Source: Tunturiibacter empetritectus | GTDB lineage: Bacteria > Acidobacteriota > Terriglobia > Terriglobales > Acidobacteriaceae | NCBI RefSeq assembly: GCF_014201375.1 | Contig: NZ_JACHDZ010000005.1 | Location: forward strand, 283,976-347,975 | DNA: 64,000 nucleotides | Direction: 5' to 3' | Shown: positions 17,955 through 26,440 of the stretch, piece by piece | How the letters are laid out: the number at the start of each line of letters is the position of its first letter | How positions within the stretch are numbered: position 1 is the stretch's first letter | Notes under the pieces: model-generated | Seen by the model: only the letters and a program-made list of their open reading frames with translations | The model's database searches: none | Told to the model about the DNA's origin: nothing | Made by a program: the position numbers and the translations under genes

Positions 17955-18101
17955 AGCCGCCAAAGCCACCCCATCTAACACGAAAGTAGCAAGCTTGCTA
18001 ACAGAAACCTCACCCATACAGTCTTGCAACCAGCGCGTATTCACGGAACAATGGTGGTATTGCAGCTACACTGCCAGTAGCTCAAGGAGTAAAGGAAACA
18101 A

Positions 18102-19073
18102 ATGAACACAGCCAAACGCAACCTCTTCACCACCGCCGTCGTCATTGCAACCATGACAGCGACCATGATGGCCCCCAACTTCGCCTCCGCCGCCCAGCTC
18201 TCCAGCGACGCCAAGTCCGCCACCCCCAAGGAAGTTCAGCAGCTCATCGTCGTCGACTATCGCGCCATGCAGAACTCCCCCGCCGCCATGGACCTCAAAG
18301 ACCGCGTCCTCCCGCCTGAGCTCAAGCGCCTCGAGACCGCCCTCAAGAGCTCCGGCCTCAAAGTCGACCAGGATGCCGACGTCCTCGCCTTCGCCGCCTT
18401 CCGCGACCAGAAGGGTGACGGAACCCGCATCGTAGGCATCGCCCAGGGCCAGTTCCACACCCGCGAGGTCATGGCCAACTTCACGAAGAACAAGGTCAAG
18501 CCCACCATGATCCGCAACAACAGCGTCTATCCCATGGGCGCCAACGGCATGAGCGTCGTCTTCCTTAACCAGACCACCATGGTCTTCGGCGACAAGGACG
18601 CCGTCAGGGAAGCGATGGACGCCCGCGACGGCATCACCTCCAACTTCCTCTCCAACGGCGACATGGTCAACGAGATGAACGTCGTTGACACCAAAGCCGT
18701 CTGGAGCCTGCTCGACGCCAAGGGCACCCAGACCATGATGAAGAGCGTCCTCGGCGACGCCGCACAACTCGCCGACTACGACACCGTCAAGAACCGCATG
18801 AAGAGCAGCCGCTACACCATGGACTTCCAGAACGGCGTCAAGTTCGATATGGCTGTCGTCATGTCCGACACCATCACCGCGGCAACCGCAGCCACTCTCA
18901 TGAAGGGGGTTTCCATCCTGAAGAAAAACTCCGGCACCCCGCTCGAGAAATCCGCTCTCGATCAGACCACCATCGACTCCAACGCCGGCACCCTGACCGT
19001 CGACTACTCCTCCTCCGACAGTCAGTTCGCCAGCCTCCTCACCTCGCCACTCTTTCAGTCAGTAGTCAAATAA
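18102..19073 (+). CDS. Secreted conserved hypothetical protein
   Basis: Clear signal peptide (LFTTAVVIATMTATMMA ... FASA) and a soluble mature part of about 290 residues. It alternates beta and alpha segments (VLAFAAFRDQKGDGTRIVGI, VYPMGANGMSVVFLNQTTMV, DKDAVREAMDARDG) and may consist of two similar halves. No catalytic motif is seen. I recall no function; similar proteins seem restricted to Acidobacteria. It has its own terminator at 19100-19134. Confidence 0.75.
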   Translation: MNTAKRNLFTTAVVIATMTATMMAPNFASAAQLSSDAKSATPKEVQQLIVVDYRAMQNSPAAMDLKDRVLPPELKRLETALKSSGLKVDQDADVLAFAAFRDQKGDGTRIVGIAQGQFHTREVMANFTKNKVKPTMIRNNSVYPMGANGMSVVFLNQTTMVFGDKDAVREAMDARDGITSNFLSNGDMVNEMNVVDTKAVWSLLDAKGTQTMMKSVLGDAAQLADYDTVKNRMKSSRYTMDFQNGVKFDMAVVMSDTITAATAATLMKGVSILKKNSGTPLEKSALDQTTIDSNAGTLTVDYSSSDSQFASLLTSPLFQSVVK

Positions 19074-19099
19074 GTTCGCCAACCAAGAAGCAACAAAGT

Positions 19100-19134
19100 C
19101 TGACCCTCCCTTTACCGCGGAGGGTCAGTTCTCT
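19100..19134 (+). terminator. Rho-independent terminator
   Basis: A perfect 10-bp stem, ctgaccctcc (19100-19109) with ggagggtcag (19119-19128), 9-nt loop, followed by ttctctt. It ends the secreted hypothetical gene. Confidence 0.85.
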
Positions 19135-19157
19135 TAAAGAACTTTCAGAGAGAGAGC

Positions 19158-19215
19158 GATGCCCGGGTGCCCCATCCTTGGCGCCTCTTGCGAAGGATGG
19201 GAGGCGACACTTCTA
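19158..19215. repeat. Dispersed repeat, family C (gtgccccatcctt type)
   Basis: The text gggtgccccatccttggc, then cgcctcttgcgaaggatggg, contains the inverted pair ccatcctt / aaggatgg around a short loop. I recall closely similar elements in intergenic regions of Terriglobia. It could form a hairpin in either transcript. Confidence 0.5.
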
Positions 19216-19245
19216 GCCCGGCAATAGCCGTCTCCCCCTCCGAAA

Positions 19246-19710
19246 CTAAGGAATCAGCCGCCGATTCAACTCCGTTCGCCAGTTAGCCGGGTCCGGGCCC
19301 GCCTCCATGCCGGTAAGGTACCGCTCCCACAGATCCTCCGCCGACTCATACCCATTCTTTGCGATCCACGCATCGAACTCCCCCCATCCCGCCCCAAGGC
19401 CCGAGTAGTCTCCGTGGTAGACCGTCCTCACCAGCTTCATCGCAGGCCACGTTCCAGCCTGCACCCGGCCCGAAGCCGCAATCGGTGCAGCAACCGGCAC
19501 GCAGATCTCGAAATCAAAGGTGTCCTTCGGCTTCCTCAGGTGGTGAGTAAACCACGGCCCCGCCTCGGCAATCCCTTGTGCGGCGATCGCAGCCTTTACC
19601 TCGTTCAACCCAGGAATCATGACCTTTCTTATCTCCGAAGCCGGAACCATCAGTGGAAGAAAAGCCATGGGCAGTGCAACAGTCTCGACCATCTGCGGCG
19701 TATCGATCAT
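19246..19710 (-). CDS. Stand-alone GyrI-like effector-binding domain protein
   Basis: About 154 residues of the GyrI/AraC effector-binding fold without a DNA-binding domain. Typical segments are FDFEICVPVAAPI, the GTWPAMKLVRTVYHGDYSGL strand-turn and WERYLTGMEAGPDPANWRTE near the end. Such proteins bind or hydrolyse small hydrophobic molecules. I chose the ATG at 19710 with AAGGAG 5 nt upstream; the in-frame upstream extension lacks any ribosome site. A second GyrI-like domain is in the chimeric TetR gene 0.8 kb away. Confidence 0.8.
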   Translation of the reverse strand: MIDTPQMVETVALPMAFLPLMVPASEIRKVMIPGLNEVKAAIAAQGIAEAGPWFTHHLRKPKDTFDFEICVPVAAPIAASGRVQAGTWPAMKLVRTVYHGDYSGLGAGWGEFDAWIAKNGYESAEDLWERYLTGMEAGPDPANWRTELNRRLIP

Positions 19711-19770
19711 CACATCTCCTTTTGATTCTGTGTGCCAATTCCGAAGCAACAGAGCAGACTTTTTCAAGTC

Positions 19771-19801
19771 GTCATCCTGAACGGAGTGAAGGATCCCGAC
19801 G
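19771..19801 (+). repeat. Dispersed repeat, family B, copy 1
   Basis: A 31-bp element beginning gtcatcctga and ending gaaggatcccgacg. It matches 28 of 31 bases at 20402-20432 in the same orientation. The two copies flank the SnoaL-like gene. Confidence 0.75.
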
Positions 19802-19898
19802 CTTTCTACCTACCATTCCCTTCGAACCTTTCAGCCCAAACATTCCAACCTTTGCCGTTCTGCACCCAGCCTCCCCTCCCCAAAACAGACCAAACGTA

Positions 19899-20357
19899 TC
19901 AAATCGGCTGCAGATCAAACGCCGGCCGCAGACTGCCATCCATGTAAAACGGCACCGACGTATGCGAATGTGTGATCCGCCACTGACCAGCCTCCCGCTT
20001 CAGATGAAGCGTCGAACGCATCCAGAAGCTGACCAGTCGCGCCGCCGCCTTCGAGGTGGCCTTCATGTGCATGAAGCCATGACAGAACGCAACATCGCCG
20101 CTGACCGTCACCTCAAAATCGCGCGCTTCCACCTCCACCGGCCCCTCCCAGGAATCAAACCACGCCTGCTTCTCGCTGAGATTGATTCCACGATGTGAGA
20201 GCGGCGGAGCCAGATTGTAGTCGGCCACATCCGCCGCAAACAGTGCCGCAAATCCGGATGCATCTTTGTCATGATTTGTCTTTCCGAGTTGATCGATCAC
20301 CGCCAGAACTTCAGCCTGATCCTTCGAAACATCGGTCTTCATTGCTGCTGTCGCCAT
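19899..20357 (-). CDS. SnoaL-like/NTF2-fold protein
   Basis: A 152-residue NTF2-like protein. The helix VIDQLGKTNHDKDASGFAAL followed by FAADVADYNLAPPLSHRG, the DFEVTVSGDVAFCHGFMHM strands and the ending WRITHSHTSVPFY are typical of the SnoaL_3 or ketosteroid-isomerase-like group. These are often small-molecule isomerases, hydrolases or of unknown role. The gene is flanked by two direct copies of a 31-bp repeat, so it may be a recombining cassette. The ATG at 20357 is preceded by GAGGAGAA. Confidence 0.85.
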   Translation of the reverse strand: MATAAMKTDVSKDQAEVLAVIDQLGKTNHDKDASGFAALFAADVADYNLAPPLSHRGINLSEKQAWFDSWEGPVEVEARDFEVTVSGDVAFCHGFMHMKATSKAAARLVSFWMRSTLHLKREAGQWRITHSHTSVPFYMDGSLRPAFDLQPI

Positions 20358-20401
20358 CGTGGTTCTCCTCTCTAATTGCCTGTCCGTATCAAGCCTTTGC
20401 T

Positions 20402-20432
20402 GTCATCCTGAGCGAAGCGAAGGATCCCGACG
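20402..20432 (+). repeat. Dispersed repeat, family B, copy 2
   Basis: Second 31-bp copy (gtcatcctgagcgaagcgaa...), directly oriented with the copy at 19771-19801, 3 mismatches. Located just upstream of the SnoaL-like gene start. Confidence 0.75.
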
Positions 20433-20545
20433 AACCCATCCTGCCCAAACCGCTCGTCCCTTTCCGCCTATCCTCTTCACGCCGTTGTCTGTTCTTCTTC
20501 CTTGCAAAAATGCTGCTGCCTCTGAACGTAGTTAGCTTCAGAGCA

Positions 20546-21889
20546 CTAGCGAATCGGCACCCACACCTCGACATCGCCCTCTCCGACCTCCGGATCAAAG
20601 CTCTCGCCATAGCGCTCGAAGAAACCCGGCGCCCCCGGCGTCCCCAGCGCAAACGAGTATTGGGACCGCGGCAGCCACTCGTGCTCAATCGCGCGGCAGG
20701 TCTCCGAAAGCTTCGAAACATGGCCCTTGTGCGTGAACACCGCATATCGTTCTACGGGCATCGTCACCACGCTGAACCCGTCAGGCAGTCCCTCCGCACT
20801 TCGTACCTCGACGGCCGCCATGTAGCCAAAACCCTCCGACGAAGGGAAACAAACCCCATAAGCCACCCTGCCAACCTGTCCTGGGATCTTGCCCAGGTAA
20901 GCAGCAAACCGCTGCCACAGCGCCGGAATCTCCCGCATCGTCGCCATCGTGTACTCACCACGGAATCCAGCCAGCAACATCGGCCTTCCATCTTTAAACC
21001 GCGGAGCTTCCAACCCCTCAGAAACTGTCTTAACTCCCTGCTGTGGAACCTCTGTCATGAAGAGCTCTCCTGGAATCGGATTGAGAAACAACATCTCAAT
21101 ATACCGGTGCAGGTGATCGATGCAGGCGGCTGCAATCTCGGAGCCGCCTTGGGCCTTGGCAAGAATGAACGCTCCCTGCACCGTCGCCTGCGTGTAGAGC
21201 GCCAGACTCTGCGCAGTCCACTCCGCAACGATGCCGTACTTTTGCATTGCCTCCGCGATGTCCGCCTCCACGGTCGCAGCATGCCCGCTGATGCTCCTGT
21301 TGCACGCCTCCCGTATCGGAGGATTCGTGTCGTAGATCTCCTGCACCATCGTTCCCACCAGGCAGGTAAAGTCAGGCAAAGTTCGTCCTTGCAGAATCGC
21401 CTTGCGGAAGTCCACATACGCAAGAACACGATCCAGCGGATCGGAAAGCTCGCGGTAGGGAGCAGACGCAAAGAACGCGCCGGTAAACTCGCTCCAGTGA
21501 TCCGCCGCAGCCGTAGCCAGCTCTTCTTTGCTCTTGAAGTGGTGGAAGAAGCTTCCTTTGGTGAGGCCAGCCTCTTCGCAGACATCCTCAATGCGCGTAG
21601 CCGTGTATTCATGCCAACCCCAAGGTATAGGCACGGAAGCAGGATTGGTGATGTTTATGGCGGTTTGATCATCGGACTGGGTATTTTTGTCGGAATCGGA
21701 TTTGAGTGTTGGGCCGTCGCCTCCTTTTGTATGAGAGGTAACAGTTGGTGCGGCTGGGTTCTGGTTGCGATCAGTACTCTTGTTTTGGGTGTGACTATCG
21801 CCAGTGTTGTTATTGGTTGTTTTCCCAGTAGCTGGCACAAATGCTTGTGTGACCAACAGGACCATAGCGAACAAAGAGAACCAATTCAT
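20546..21889 (-). pseudogene. Chimera: foreign secretory leader fused in frame to a beheaded TetR-GyrI regulator
   Basis: The C-terminal 355 residues are a TetR-type regulator plus GyrI-like domain, but the HTH starts abruptly at TATRIEDVCEEAGLTKGSFF, lacking the first helix and start. Upstream, still in frame, is an unrelated leader: signal sequence (MNWFSLFAMVLLVTQAFVPA), an Asn/Thr/Asp-rich linker, and NPASVPIPWGWHEY. The leader resembles the front of a small membrane protein whose transmembrane part is missing. The junction is near 21612. The TetR part has GRTLPDFTCLVGTMVQEIYD and a complete GyrI-like tail ending VEVWVPIR. It is probably inactive as a DNA-binding repressor. Confidence 0.75.
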
Positions 21890-21978
21890 AAGGGTGGGGA
21901 AAAGGTAGCACAAGCTAAAATAGAGAAAAATTTAGAATGTATAGTGCTAAGACCGCGATCATTTGCGGGGGTATCCCT

Positions 21979-22131
21979 ATGACCGAAAAACCTTCAGAGG
22001 AATTTGTAAAGTTCGATAAGGCAATGGAGAAAATTATGTCCGTGTCCAAAGAAGAACTAGACAGGCGCATTGCTGAAGCCAAGAAAGCTAAAACTGGCAA
22101 ACGGTATCCGAAAGAGAAGGTAAAACCTTAG
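21979..22131 (+). CDS. Small passenger protein of the IS1595-type element, 50 aa
   Basis: Short Lys/Glu-rich protein: MTEKPSEEFVKFDKAMEKIM, then SVSKEELDRRIAEAKKAK, ending in a basic tail (GKRYPKEKVKP). I recall similar short proteins with an SVSKEEL-like core beside IS1595-family transposases. Its role is unknown. It is convergent with the transposase and the two stop codons overlap by two bases (22128-22131). The start lies just inside a candidate terminal repeat (GGGGGTATCCC, 21967-21977). Confidence 0.65.
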   Translation: MTEKPSEEFVKFDKAMEKIMSVSKEELDRRIAEAKKAKTGKRYPKEKVKP

Positions 22132-23066
22132 AAGGGTACTTCTGTTTTGCCTGTTAGTTGCTTGTAGGTGAGACGTTTGCCGAAGGTCTTCTCCACACAG
22201 GTGCCGAAGCGGAGGCCGTCATGACCTTTGCGATTGTTGTAGCGGAATACCTGTTCGTCAACATAGGCATTCAGGTGGAAGGGTTCAACCGCAACATAGG
22301 TTCCTGCTAGTCCACGCTTAAGCAACGCCCAGAAGTTTTCTATGCCTTGAGTGTGGACACGTCCGTTGACGTATTGGTTAATGTGATTCACCGTCTTGTG
22401 GGTGAAGTTTTTCATCTTATCCAAACCTTCATAACCGTGGTGACCATCGGTGAATACATGAGCGTTGAACCCAACGTTCTTTAGAATTTCGCCCTGTAGA
22501 ACTTCGCGTCGTGCATGGGGAATAACCTTAGCGCGGATCTGGCGAGTTTCGCGGTTGAGCATTCCCATGACAATTGTTTTCTTCTCTTCCTGCCGACGTT
22601 CGCTCAGGTGCTTGTTCTTGGCCTTACCGCCCACGTAGGTTTCATCTACTTCAATAGGGTTCTGCCAGTGACCACCAAACGTGTTCTTAGGCTCATCTCT
22701 CATAGCAAGACGAATCCTGTGGAGCATGAACCATGCAGACTTCTGAGTTACGCCGATGCTTCTGGAGATCTCATAGCTGGATACACCATTCTTGCAATTG
22801 GTGACCATCCACGTTGCAGTGAGCCACTTGTCTAGGCCGATAGCTGAATCCTCGTAGACACTGCCAACCTTGACGGAGAACTGAGATTTTGGGTGGCGGG
22901 TCTTGCACTGCCATACACGGCGGCTGGCCATATACTTCACTTCTTTGGAGCCGCAATTCGGACAAACAACTCCATCTTTCCACCGTTTGGAAACGAGGTA
23001 AGCTACACAATTATCAGGGTTTGAGAAGTAGACGATTGCTTGCTGGAGTGTCTTTAGCGTTTCCAT
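22128..23066 (-). CDS. IS1595 family transposase
   Basis: 312 residues and apparently intact. The N-terminal zinc ribbon (CPNCGS ... WQCKTRHPKSQFSVKVG) and an HTH-like region (YEISRSIGVTQKSAWFMLHR) precede the DDE-type domain with IEVDETYVGGK, FTDGHHGYEGL and GIENFWALLKRGLAGTYVAV. The ending VDEQVFRYNNR is characteristic. It catalyses cut-and-paste or copy-out movement of the element. The ATG at 23066 is about 100 nt inside the right terminal repeat. Confidence 0.95.
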   Translation of the reverse strand: METLKTLQQAIVYFSNPDNCVAYLVSKRWKDGVVCPNCGSKEVKYMASRRVWQCKTRHPKSQFSVKVGSVYEDSAIGLDKWLTATWMVTNCKNGVSSYEISRSIGVTQKSAWFMLHRIRLAMRDEPKNTFGGHWQNPIEVDETYVGGKAKNKHLSERRQEEKKTIVMGMLNRETRQIRAKVIPHARREVLQGEILKNVGFNAHVFTDGHHGYEGLDKMKNFTHKTVNHINQYVNGRVHTQGIENFWALLKRGLAGTYVAVEPFHLNAYVDEQVFRYNNRKGHDGLRFGTCVEKTFGKRLTYKQLTGKTEVPF

Positions 23067-23171
23067 AAATTAAAGGTACGCTCAGAAGTCTGCTGAGTCA
23101 AGTATATTATCCCTCGTAAATCATTGATAATAATAGACTTACTCGCGTGTAATAGGGGGGAGTACCCCCTC

Positions 23172-23624
23172 CTAAAATGCCAGTACAACCCCGAACACAT
23201 TCCCCTGGAACGAATACTTCCGGCTGAATTTGGTCCCAAACTTAGCCTGATAACCCTCAAGCCCATTGCGAGTGACGGCAGGAGTCGAGATCGTGCAGTT
23301 GGAGTCCGGTGAGGCAAGCTTGCTCTTCCAGCCGCCGGCGATCATATTGCAAAGCTCCCCGATCGCATCGTCCACCATCGGGTCGTGCGGCTCTGACGGT
23401 GTTCCCAGCAACGCCTCAGCAGTCACCGACGCGGTAGCCTGACTCGCATACAACAGGCACTCGCCGTCCACGGCACCGGTAAATTGAATCCTCGCCACGA
23501 TCCGCCCCTCCACCGTGTCGACCTCGCCCTCCAAAGGGTCGCAGCTTCTCTCCAGCATCGTCTCAAAAACCTCTGCGACAGCCGAATCCAGCCGAGTCAC
23601 TGCCTCATCCTGCGTATTTGACAC
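23172..23624 (-). CDS. CheX-like chemotaxis phosphatase domain protein
   Basis: Single CheX/CheC-type domain of 150 residues. The hallmark is DDAIGELCNMIAGGWKSKL, matching the E..N active motif that removes phosphate from CheY-P, and VDGECLLYASQATASVTAEA precedes it. It starts at a GTG and ends 2 nt from the IS element end, so the insertion lies right behind the gene. It follows a CheY-like receiver gene on the same strand, a sensible pairing beside a flagellar operon. Confidence 0.85.
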   Translation of the reverse strand: MSNTQDEAVTRLDSAVAEVFETMLERSCDPLEGEVDTVEGRIVARIQFTGAVDGECLLYASQATASVTAEALLGTPSEPHDPMVDDAIGELCNMIAGGWKSKLASPDSNCTISTPAVTRNGLEGYQAKFGTKFSRKYSFQGNVFGVVLAF

Positions 23625-23676
23625 AATCGTCCTCTTCCCGCTCCAGGTTTATATTCCGGAATAACTCAAGCAACTC

Positions 23677-23757
23677 TCAACGAACAAAGCTCCAACCGAT
23701 GCAACTGACAAAGCCCCAACTGACTTCAACGAACGAAGCTCCAGCCGAAAGGTCCAA
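23677..23757. repeat. Three degenerate tandem units of about 25 bp
   Basis: Units resembling caacgaacaaagctccaacc recur three times between the receiver gene and cheX. The outer two are closest (aacgaacaaagctccaacc and aacgaacgaagctccagcc). No coding role is evident. Confidence 0.55.
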
Positions 23758-23783
23758 ACGACAACGAGCAACAACAGAACCGC

Positions 23784-24170
23784 TTACGCCGCACGCAACA
23801 GAGGAAGCACCCGCGCCTTCACCTGCTCGGCCGTGAACGGCTTGCAGATGTAGCCTTGCGCGCCCGCAGCGATCGCCCGCAGCACGAAGCTCTCATTGCC
23901 CTCCGTCGTAATCATCACCACAGGAACGCCCAGCGCGAGATTCTCCTGCTTCCGAGCCTCCAGAAACTGCAGCCCATCCATCACCGGCATATTGATGTCA
24001 CTCAGGATCAACGCCAACCCACCCGAACCTTGGTTGTCACGAAGAGTCTGCAGCGCCTCCTCCCCATTCGAAGCCTGTAACACCTCGCTGAGTTCGAGGC
24101 CCGCCTGCCGCAACGCCCGTTCGATTACCTTCCTCATCACAGCCGAATCATCAATAATTAGAGCTCGCAC
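23784..24170 (-). CDS. CheY-like single-domain response regulator
   Basis: A 128-residue receiver: acidic pocket in LIIDDSAVMRKVIE, phosphoacceptor Asp in LILSDINMPVMDGLQF, the conserved Thr in VVMITTEGNE and the Lys in GYICKPFTAEQVK. No output domain, so it acts by protein contact, as CheY does at the switch. I chose the GTG at 24170, with GGGAGGG 4 nt upstream. It diverges from flgF and sits upstream of cheX, suggesting a role in swimming control. Confidence 0.92.
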   Translation of the reverse strand: MRALIIDDSAVMRKVIERALRQAGLELSEVLQASNGEEALQTLRDNQGSGGLALILSDINMPVMDGLQFLEARKQENLALGVPVVMITTEGNESFVLRAIAAGAQGYICKPFTAEQVKARVLPLLRAA

Positions 24171-24301
24171 CGACCCTCCCAGCACATCTTCTGGTCTAAC
24201 TGCTGTATCGGCAGATCAACAGCAACCTTGAATGAACGCCCTTAGCGCTTTCTAACCATCTCCTCCCCAACTTCGGCCACCGAACTGCATAAGCTCGTGG
24301 C

Positions 24302-25057
24302 ATGGACAGCGGACTCTACGCAGCATATACAGGACTCTTGGCACGCACGCAGGCGCTCGACACAGCGGCCAACAATCTGGCCAACGCGGGAACCTCCGGC
24401 TTTCGTGCCCAACGCGATTACTTCAGTGGAGTTCTCGCGGGCGGCATCGACCAGGATCCCGAGACAGCATCGCAGGTCGGCCAATCCGTAAACGGGTTCG
24501 GAGTCTTAGGTGGAAACCGGCTCGATCTCGGACAGGGAGAGCTGAAAGCCACCGGCAATCCGCTGGACTTGGCCTTGGAAGGCCAGGGCTTCTTCGCCAT
24601 CCAGACCTCAAACGGTATCCGCTACACAAGAGATGGAGCTTTCTCCCGCTCCCCCAAGGGGGTGCTCCAGACAAGCCAGGCAGAGCCAGTGCTCGACGCC
24701 AATCTCAAGCCCATCACCATCCCCACGGGCAACATCTACGTATCGCCCGACGGCAGCATCTCGGTTTCTACAGCAGACGGCAGCGCAATTGTAGGCAAAG
24801 TTGGCGCGTTCGATTTTTCAGATAAATCAGTTCTTTCCGCGGAAGGCTCAAATCGCTTTTCCGCGAATGGGACAAAGCCCACAGCTGCAAATGTCTTGGT
24901 AGAACAGGGCTCGGTAGAAGGAGCTAATGAAGATGCCGTCCACGGCACGATGCAACTGGTGTTAGTGCAACGACAGGCCGAGATGATGCAAAAAGCATTG
25001 AGTGTTTTTAATAACGATTTCGACAAAACGGCGTCAGAAGACCTTCCTCGAGTTTGA
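24302..25057 (+). CDS. flgF: Flagellar basal-body rod protein FlgF
   Basis: Proximal rod protein. N-terminal rod motif LARTQALDTAANNLANAGTS, the FlgE/F/G core (NPLDLALEGQGFFAIQTSNG) and a C-terminal helix (LVLVQRQAEMMQKALSVFNN). The length of 251 is typical. It starts the distal-rod and ring operon and diverges from the CheY-like gene. The C skew of the left half is still visible here but fades through the gene. Confidence 0.93.
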   Translation: MDSGLYAAYTGLLARTQALDTAANNLANAGTSGFRAQRDYFSGVLAGGIDQDPETASQVGQSVNGFGVLGGNRLDLGQGELKATGNPLDLALEGQGFFAIQTSNGIRYTRDGAFSRSPKGVLQTSQAEPVLDANLKPITIPTGNIYVSPDGSISVSTADGSAIVGKVGAFDFSDKSVLSAEGSNRFSANGTKPTAANVLVEQGSVEGANEDAVHGTMQLVLVQRQAEMMQKALSVFNNDFDKTASEDLPRV

Positions 25058-25105
25058 CGAAAAAGCCCGTATTTTTAGAGTTCTCTACAAAACAAGGAGC
25101 TTGAA

Positions 25106-25894
25106 ATGATTCGTGCCTTATATACAGCCGCAAGTGGAATGAGCGCTCAGCAGACAAATCTGGACACTATTGCAAATAACCTAGCGAACTCAGGGACTGC
25201 GGGTTTCAGACAGCGTCAGGTGCAATTTGAGGACATGATCTATCAAAACCTGGTTACACCTGGATCCGCCGAGACACAGCAAACCCTTTCAGCCGGTTTG
25301 CAGGTTGGTCTTGGCACCAAGACAGCAGCAAGCGAAGTAATTATGACGCAGGGAGATCCAAATAATACAGGTAACCCATACGATCTCGAGATTCAAGGCG
25401 CGGGATTTTTTCAGGTCTCCCTTCCCGACGGAACCATAGCTTATACACGCGCTGGGAACTTTCATTTGAATAGTCAGGGCACGATTGTGACTACAGCTGG
25501 GGATACGATCCTGCCTGCAATCACAATTCCGTCTAACGCTACTAATGTTGTGATCTCTCAATATGGCGTTGTAACTGCAACTCTTCCCGGACAGACAAAT
25601 GCTGCGCAGCTTGGCACCATTCAGCTCGCAACTTTCCCTAATACTGGCGGCCTGAGTTCCATCGGAAGCAATTTGTTGCAACAGACAGCATCCTCCGGCA
25701 ACCCCATTACGGACACTCCTGGAGGGACCAGCGGCATAGGAACACTCCAGCAAGGTTATCTCGAGAATTCGAACGTTGATGTCGTCGCAGAGTTCGTACA
25801 AATGATTCTGGCGCAACGTGCCTACGAGAGTAACTCCAAAGTCATACATGTCGCCGACGACATGTACTCACAAATAAACGGTCTCGTTCGGTAG
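25106..25894 (+). CDS. flgG: Flagellar distal rod protein FlgG
   Basis: 262 residues with the canonical start MIRALYTAASGMSAQQTNLD and NLANSGTAGFRQRQVQFEDM, the core DLEIQGAGFFQVSLPDG, and the C-terminal VVAEFVQMILAQRAYESNSK. It forms the distal rod through the P and L rings. AAGGAG precedes the ATG by 7 nt. GC is visibly lower than in neighbouring regions, and the + strand has near-equal G and C. Confidence 0.97.
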   Translation: MIRALYTAASGMSAQQTNLDTIANNLANSGTAGFRQRQVQFEDMIYQNLVTPGSAETQQTLSAGLQVGLGTKTAASEVIMTQGDPNNTGNPYDLEIQGAGFFQVSLPDGTIAYTRAGNFHLNSQGTIVTTAGDTILPAITIPSNATNVVISQYGVVTATLPGQTNAAQLGTIQLATFPNTGGLSSIGSNLLQQTASSGNPITDTPGGTSGIGTLQQGYLENSNVDVVAEFVQMILAQRAYESNSKVIHVADDMYSQINGLVR

Positions 25895-25900
25895 GATGCT

Positions 25901-26440
25901 ATGTTCGATAGCTTTTCAATATTTAAAACGGTTGGCAGAAATTTCTTTCTCTTGCTACACGGAATATGTTTTGCCAATACAGCACTTGCAGTCTGCTACA
26001 GAACGCCGGCGGATGCGATCGCCGCGAAGATCGAGACGTCGTCGTATTCAATATCGGTGGGCGGTGGTTATCGGGTGTCGAAGGTTCAGTCGGACCCGGT
26101 ATTGAATCAAAGCTGGGCGATGATTATTCCTTGTGATCATCCAGGATGGCCAGCGGTTGCGCTTCCATTGCGTAATTCAATCTTGTCGGCACAACTTAAA
26201 GTGCAGGTAGGTGCAACGAAGACCTCGGCTCCTGTCGTAGTTCGTGCCGGCGATATCGTTCGCCTCTGGAAGCAAGAAAGCTCCTTGCGGATTGAAGTCG
26301 CTGGTACCTCGGAAGGGAATGGCGGATTGGGAGATCTCGTAAAAGTCAGGCTACTAAGTAGAAACACAGACGACCAGTCGATAACGGAACAATTCTTCGG
26401 TGTCGTTCGAGGGCCGTTTGATGTGGAGATGAAACCATGA
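25901..26440 (+). CDS. flgA: Flagellar P-ring assembly chaperone FlgA-like (SAF domain)
   Basis: Short 179-residue form. The hydrophobic N-terminus (FFLLLHGICFANTALAV) is a likely signal peptide. The C-terminal half has the FlgA/SAF layout: VVVRAGDIVRLWKQESSLRI, a Gly-rich turn (GNGGLGDLVKVRLL) and FFGVVRGPFDVEM. Its place between flgG and flgHI supports a periplasmic chaperone for P-ring subunits. It overlaps flgH by 4 nt (ATGA), implying translational coupling. Confidence 0.8.
   Translation: MFDSFSIFKTVGRNFFLLLHGICFANTALAVCYRTPADAIAAKIETSSYSISVGGGYRVSKVQSDPVLNQSWAMIIPCDHPGWPAVALPLRNSILSAQLKVQVGATKTSAPVVVRAGDIVRLWKQESSLRIEVAGTSEGNGGLGDLVKVRLLSRNTDDQSITEQFFGVVRGPFDVEMKP

Larger units (their letters stand above)
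21967..23170 (-). mobile_element. IS1595-family insertion element
   Basis: About 1.2 kb holding the transposase and a small convergent passenger gene. Candidate terminal repeats are GGGGGTATCCC at 21967 and, inverted, GGGGGTACTCCCCC ending at 23170. The flanking 8-mers (TCATTTGC and TCCTAAAA) do not match, so no target duplication survives. The composition is lower in GC than the surroundings and lacks the regional C skew. Ends are inferred from the repeats only. Confidence 0.6.

Noticed and set aside
20195..21982. 595-codon + strand frame
   Set aside because: Antisense to the TetR-GyrI chimera, with no recognisable domains.
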